Below, piece after piece: positions 63,244 through 64,000 of a stretch of 64,000 nucleotides of DNA. Positions within the stretch are counted from its first letter, which is position 1. Each line of letters opens with the position of its first letter. The position numbers and the translations under genes are program-made. Location of the stretch: NCBI GenBank assembly GCA_018798825.1, contig CP076355.1, positions 1,585,501 to 1,649,500 of the forward strand. Reading direction: 5' to 3'. The DNA comes from Ochrobactrum sp. BTU1. GTDB lineage: Bacteria; Pseudomonadota; Alphaproteobacteria; Rhizobiales; Rhizobiaceae. Under the pieces are notes generated by a model. That model had not been told where the DNA came from, searched no databases, and saw only the letters and a list, made by a program, of their open reading frames with translations.

Positions 63244-64000
63244 ATGGCGCGATCTATTTTCATCGAGTTCGATGCCGTTCTTGCCATCGCGAGGCGAGGA
63301 TCCTTTCGCGCCGCCGCACTCGAGTTAGGCATGTCCACGACGGCTTTGAGTAACGCGATTGCCAAGCTCGAAGAACGCCTCGGAATTCGCCTGTTCAATC
63401 GCACGACGCGAAGCGTGTCACTGACTGATGCCGGACAGACCCTTGTTGAGCGGGTGGGACCAGCGCTGACTGACATTCATGACGCAATGCATGCGGTGCA
63501 ATCGCTTCAGGAGACACCGATGGGCACCTTGCGCATCAATGCTTTTGCTTCCGCTGCTCGAGAAATCATCGCTCCACTTATTTTGTCCTTTCTTAGGCGG
63601 CACCCGCAGGTTCATATTGATCTGGTCACTGAAGGGAGGCTGGTCGACATCGTTGCCGATGGCTTCGACATGGGACTAAGACCGATCGACCTCGTTCCAA
63701 GCGACATGATCGCTGTTTCTCTGGGTGGCGCGCGCAGCAATGCGGTGGTTGCGTCGCCCGAATTTGTGCGTGCACACGGCAAGCCAATCGTTCCCACCGA
63801 CCTCTATCGCTTCCGCTGTATACCCGCGCGCTTGCCAAATAACGCGCTCTTCCGATGGCGCTTTGAGAAGAACGGCGAGGCCGTGCAGATTGACGTGCAA
63901 GGCTCCATAACCCTGGATGAACCAAGCCTCGTTCGAATTGCCGCTCAAAATGGAATTGGCCTTGGCTATGTCATGGAAGCAGATGTGCGTGAGGACATAG
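63244..64000 (+). CDS. LysR-family regulator, cut by window end
   Basis: 252 codons visible without a stop. N-terminal [23 protein letters not shown], dimer helix, and LysR effector domain up to [13 protein letters not shown], so only about 40-50 residues should be missing. AGGGA precedes the ATG. Divergent from the NTF2/SDR pair across 138 bases and probably their regulator. Confidence 0.93.
   Translation, partial: MARSIFIEFDAVLAIARRGSFRAAALELGMSTTALSNAIAKLEERLGIRLFNRTTRSVSLTDAGQTLVERVGPALTDIHDAMHAVQSLQETPMGTLRINAFASAAREIIAPLILSFLRRHPQVHIDLVTEGRLVDIVADGFDMGLRPIDLVPSDMIAVSLGGARSNAVVASPEFVRAHGKPIVPTDLYRFRCIPARLPNNALFRWRFEKNGEAVQIDVQGSITLDEPSLVRIAAQNGIGLGYVMEADVREDI

Noticed and set aside
1..64000. 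CRISPR arrays, tRNA or rRNA genes, complete insertion sequences
   Set aside because: I saw no regularly spaced repeats, no cloverleaf with CCA-type ends, and no transposase, despite signs of rearrangement at 38 and 45-47 kb.

Overview
The window reads as chromosome from an alphaproteobacterium of the Brucella/Ochrobactrum group. This rests on protein resemblance and on the layout of the denitrification genes as I remember them from that group; no search was run. Base composition is moderately GC-rich by eye, with AT-richer islands at about 33.9-38.2 kb and 45.0-47.0 kb.

Region 1 (1-23.9 kb) is a denitrification island. On the minus strand lie narK (a fused double transporter), narGHJI and the first codons of a further gene. 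A CRP/FNR-type regulator is divergent from narK. Next come the nitric oxide reductase genes norEF and norCBQD, a 51-residue membrane protein with a hemerythrin-like protein, a beta-carbonic anhydrase, a four-gene operon (DUF2249, 12-TM membrane protein, double DUF2249, DUF59), the copper nitrite reductase nirK with nirV, and a second CRP/FNR-type regulator (NnrR-like). FNR/NnrR-type palindromes, several with well-placed -10 elements, sit in front of narK, the first regulator, norC, norE/small ORF, the carbonic anhydrase, the DUF2249 operon and nirK. The island therefore looks like one regulon for nitrate to nitrous oxide; nos genes are not in view.

Region 2 (24-33.1 kb) holds an alpha/beta hydrolase, a Dps protein, AraC and LysR regulators, an MFS exporter, and an oxalate-decarboxylase-like bicupin next to a histidine kinase and two response regulators. 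A motif close to ACCTAGGTATAGGT recurs in front of the bicupin, the single-domain regulator and the kinase, and again near 38.34 kb.

Region 3 (33.1-38.4 kb) is the strangest part. It carries a cytoplasmic Mur-ligase (MurF-like) protein fused to a D,D-peptidase (S11) domain, then a membrane-anchored alpha/beta hydrolase fused to another S11 domain. The pair is followed by a decayed copy of pieces of the neighbouring histidine kinase gene and its promoter, which suggests insertion or rearrangement.

Region 4 (38.4-44.2 kb) has a peroxiredoxin/DsbA-like pair, a DUF1194 protein, a divergent two-component pair and a TerC-family membrane protein with a structured leader. Region 5 (44.2-47.6 kb) is a broken locus: a DeoR regulator with two in-frame stops and the 3' third of a UgpC-like ATPase enclose a double-glycine-leader peptide gene, a secreted protein of unknown function and a truncated HlyD-type gene, which together look like a bacteriocin-type locus in decay.

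Region 6 (47.5-57.5 kb) carries LysR/TSUP, an ABC transporter with a His-rich permease loop plus a Tat-exported partner, alkaline phosphatase, two phytase-like esterases, a peptide-deformylase-like protein lacking metal ligands, and a small secreted protein. Region 7 (57.7-64 kb) is a mix of MFS/MerR, a methyltransferase, a small secreted protein, an SDR/NTF2-like pair and a LysR gene cut by the window end, separated by long stretches with no convincing genes.
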